From Bathynomus jamesi (taxonomy: Eukaryota > Arthropoda > Malacostraca > Isopoda > Cirolanidae), in assembly GCA_023014485.1 (NCBI GenBank), contig JAJOZX010006153.1, forward strand, positions 186,001 to 250,000: 64,000 nucleotides of DNA. The letters are read 5' to 3'. The notes under the pieces are model-generated. The model was not told the origin of the DNA, searched no databases, and saw only the letters and a list, made by a program, of their open reading frames with translations. Within the stretch, counting starts at the first letter, position 1; each line of letters opens with the position of its first letter. Made by a program: the position numbers and the translations under genes. Below are positions 61,096 through 64,000 of the stretch, piece by piece.

Positions 61096-61114
61096 CCTGG
61101 CAAGGTCGCCACAA
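61096..61114 (-). promoter_or_regulatory. Putative primer-binding site of the LTR element
   Basis: Minus-strand TTGTGGCGACCTTGC lies directly after the LTR end. TGGCGACC-type primer sites occur in Ty3/Gypsy-like elements. A tRNA match was not checked. Confidence 0.4.
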
Positions 61115-64000
61115 TGTTAACCCCTCCGTCTATGGCCCTGGGGTGGTTCGGAGTCGACGGGGGTTCTGGTTAGGAGGCAGCAACGGATCTGTTACTTGCA
61201 GTAGTTTCTTCTATACTACTCTCCGAGTTCTTCTTTAGTGGCTAGGAGGATTCTGAGAGGCTTATTAAATTCTTTGGGGTTTCTCTCCGATTCTTCTTGT
61301 AGCTTATCGGGAGATTCTAATGACTAAGTTTTCTGAAGAGAGCACGGCTCGAAGGAGAAGATAAAGACTTGTTCTTACTGTGTTTTACTTCTAAACTGTT
61401 ACAGGTAATGCTCAGCCTCGTAGTTGGTATCAGAACAAACATGGAAGAAATTGGTGGGCTTTATATACCCCAATTCTACTAACATCATCATTATTAAATG
61501 TTGAAGAGGCTGTATTATTTTTGCACAATATTTGAAAATAAAGTAAATCTTTTAGCTGTGTAAGGTTTAAACGAATAAACAAGGTATTTGAAGATGAAGC
61601 CATATTTTTATCTTAAACTGCGTATTTTCAGATCTGATGTTATCATGATCTGCCAAGTTAACTAAAAGTGGAAATTGAACTATGCATCTTTACACTAAAA
61701 TATGCATATGAGTAAAAATTAAAGGTTTAAGATTTACAATTAAATGCTTAGGCAAGACATGACTTCAACATTTATAATGAAGAAAGAATGTATACAAAAC
61801 ATGACATGGCAAAAGTTACTCAGGATTCATAATTCAGCTAAATCTAAAAAAATTATTATGAGATTTTAAAAAACAACAAGTCATCAATTATTTGGCAAAG
61901 TAGAAAGCACATCAAAATTTATCACAACGGAAAAATAATAATAAAAATACATAACAACAGTATTGCCGATTCGACATTCCTTATGGCGACATAATGTCGG
62001 GTCGGACATTGAGTACATTGTAATTTTGGTCTACTGTAACTATGATTATAATTATCAATTCATTTATTATCGTTAACTACAATTTCATTAAAGTACATTG
62101 ACTACGTTATTTAGTACATTACATCATTAAGTACAGTTTCATTAAAGTACATTACATTATATTAAATTAAAAGTATTACAGTTAATTATAATTAAACAGT
62201 TACTATAACTTTGTTTTGTTGGTGTTTCATATTAATAGACAATTAAGATTTTAGTAATATAATACAAAGTACATGGGCACATACGGTATGGATGAATATG
62301 GTTGAATAATAATATTTATACTACATAACATATAAATAATGACTTCTATAGAGTGTACAGTTTTTATTATGATGTTAAAGAATTTTCATACATTGAATAC
62401 TAGAGATATGATGAAGGGAAATTAATGACGGGAAAATGTGACGTCATAGTTATTGAATTTGTACGTATAGTACAAATCATTATTAGGAAGACTTACAAGA
62501 ACGAATTAGAGACAAAGAGTGGGTATTAATGACTAAGAAGTACAACTACGGGTTCCAATCCTGTTACATGCAATGTGTATGCATAATCTAGGGTCGAGGG
62601 TGAGATGCAAGACAATCATAATTAATTATAATAACTTCTATAACAAAAATGAAAAATGGAAAATGGATACGACTAAACCATAGAAATGGGAGATCGTAAG
62701 GTTATGACACAAACAAAAATAGGAAGCTACAAATACAATTTTATCCAAAACTCGCTTAGGCGATTTTGGTTTATTATGTAAAAATGAATATGGATTAGTC
62801 ATTGTTCATTTTTACAGTGTTTCCCCCTCTAAAATGGTATTTATACAATAATCTAATAGGGTACCATTAATACAATATAAATGAGAAAATAACATCCTAA
62901 CTACTTTAAGTTAGATGACGAATTTTCCTTTACATTACAAGTTTTTATGCAGAACAAGTGAGTTATTATATAATATAAAAAATTCAAAGATTAATACTTT
63001 AATTTAGACAAACAGAATAAAGGATTAATACGTTAATTTAGACAAACAATTAAGTTAGACAAACAATGATATGGTTAAAAAAAAATTTACAAAATTTTTA
63101 TTTTTCTGTAGGAAAAATTACATTCATAATGAATAGGTAAAAGGGAAAAATATAAATTTTAAAGTTCATGGATTTTTCAAGGTTACCATGATAGTACAAT
63201 TGATAAACTAATTTTATTGACTATTGTAGGTAAAAATAGAATTACGTAATGGATGATGTATAGACCTGTGGTCTAGTGTGTATTTGTGTGTACTAGGTAC
63301 AAAGTGTGTATCTTATAAGTTTGAGGGACAGATTAGCTGAGAAGATTATTAAATTAACTGAATAAATGCATGAGCAAGATATATTAGAAAGCAAAAATGA
63401 TTAAGATTAAAATGATGATGTTTGCATACGAGTTTTAATGCAAAAGTGACTGAAGGGACGGAACGTAAATTGAATTCGACTACGACAATTACTCAGTATT
63501 AATCGAATAAAAAAAAAAAAAAAATAAAAAAAAATATAACCATTGAAAATAGGAACCAATTATAAACTATAATGAATTAAACATATACTGTAATATAAAA
63601 AACAACCTAAATAAATTGAGGTTATGTTCCACCGTACCAAAGAGGAATTAACCATGGTTGAACCATTTCTCTGGTTGACATAGTTCAACTGGGGTTAGGG
63701 TGTTAAAATAAAAATAAAATAAAAAGAAAGTTTGGAGTACTACATTCGGGGGAATTGAGTGACTAAGCGGGGGTATAAGTCTGAAATTGACAATACGTCT
63801 TTCGTGAGCACTTTGCTCTTTAAAAAAGGATTGCTTGTCACATTACTTTGAACAAAAATTAAAAGAGTTGAAACAAAACGAAGGGATGACATGTTCCCCA
63901 TATAGTAATTTAAAAGGAGTCATTGGGACAAGATCGATTAATTAATTATTACACAACTATTATTATCACGTATACATTACAATGATTATCAAAGTCATTA
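61115..64000 (-). repeat. Putative 5' LTR (right copy, truncated by the window edge)
   Basis: Matches 56324-59220 almost base for base, with small indels (for example the A-tract at 63510-63533 is interrupted, and ACAACC is shifted near 63602). The small divergence suggests a recent insertion if these are LTRs. Confidence 0.6.

Overview
This is eukaryotic, very probably arthropod, genomic DNA made almost entirely of mobile elements. The reasons are TTAGG-type telomere-like repeats (about 1.2-1.6 kb and 23.9 kb), CR1-clade LINEs, DD34D mariners, a Maverick/Polinton, long (TA)n, (GA)n and (TC)n microsatellites, and one intron-bounded host exon. The microsatellite load would suit a crustacean, but the species cannot be fixed from this window.

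Layout. 1-10.7 kb is a decayed Polinton: PolB amino end on the minus strand, running off the left edge, then on the plus strand packaging ATPase, small basic ORF, second small ORF, integrase with chromodomain, penton-like protein, basic core protein, major capsid protein and adenain-like protease. It is cut by a TIR element with an 8-bp target duplication inside the ATPase P-loop, an unclassified insert, a 2.7-kb TIR transposon (itself carrying a second copy of the first element) and an 88-bp piggyBac-like MITE. 11-15.5 kb holds an unclassified transposase-like gene, a second fragment of the Polinton protease with a perfect hairpin, and an internally deleted mariner-like element. 16.8-18.2 kb is a DD34D mariner, and 19.26 kb is a 5S-rRNA-derived SINE.

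19.4-33.4 kb is a nested stack. An old CR1 LINE (itself hit by four small elements) was interrupted by a TIR transposon coding for an uncharacterised Cys-rich protein. The left TIR of that transposon was hit by a 7.8-kb Academ-like transposon whose roughly 1500-residue protein has two Cys/His clusters, a PIN/FEN1-like nuclease region and a Cys-rich tail. That element holds a 1.6-kb MULE-like TIR element, which in turn holds a 1.0-kb TIR element.

33-48 kb carries mariner relics, a single exon of an SLC17-family transporter (35,797-36,038, the only host coding sequence seen), two more DD34D mariners, a second CR1 with a hAT-type MITE, and a third remnant of the Cys-rich transposon family. 48-56.2 kb holds two very similar CR1 copies head to head, one with an ORF1 esterase. 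56.3-64 kb is a non-coding 4.79-kb repeat unit, best read as two LTRs of at least 2.9 kb flanking an internal region made of tandem arrays (LARD-like, minus strand).

No protein-coding element gene here is intact except possibly the CR1 ORF1 at 51.5-52.3 kb. The main points of interest are the Academ-like element, the Cys-rich TIR transposon family, the nested order of insertions, and the large-LTR element.
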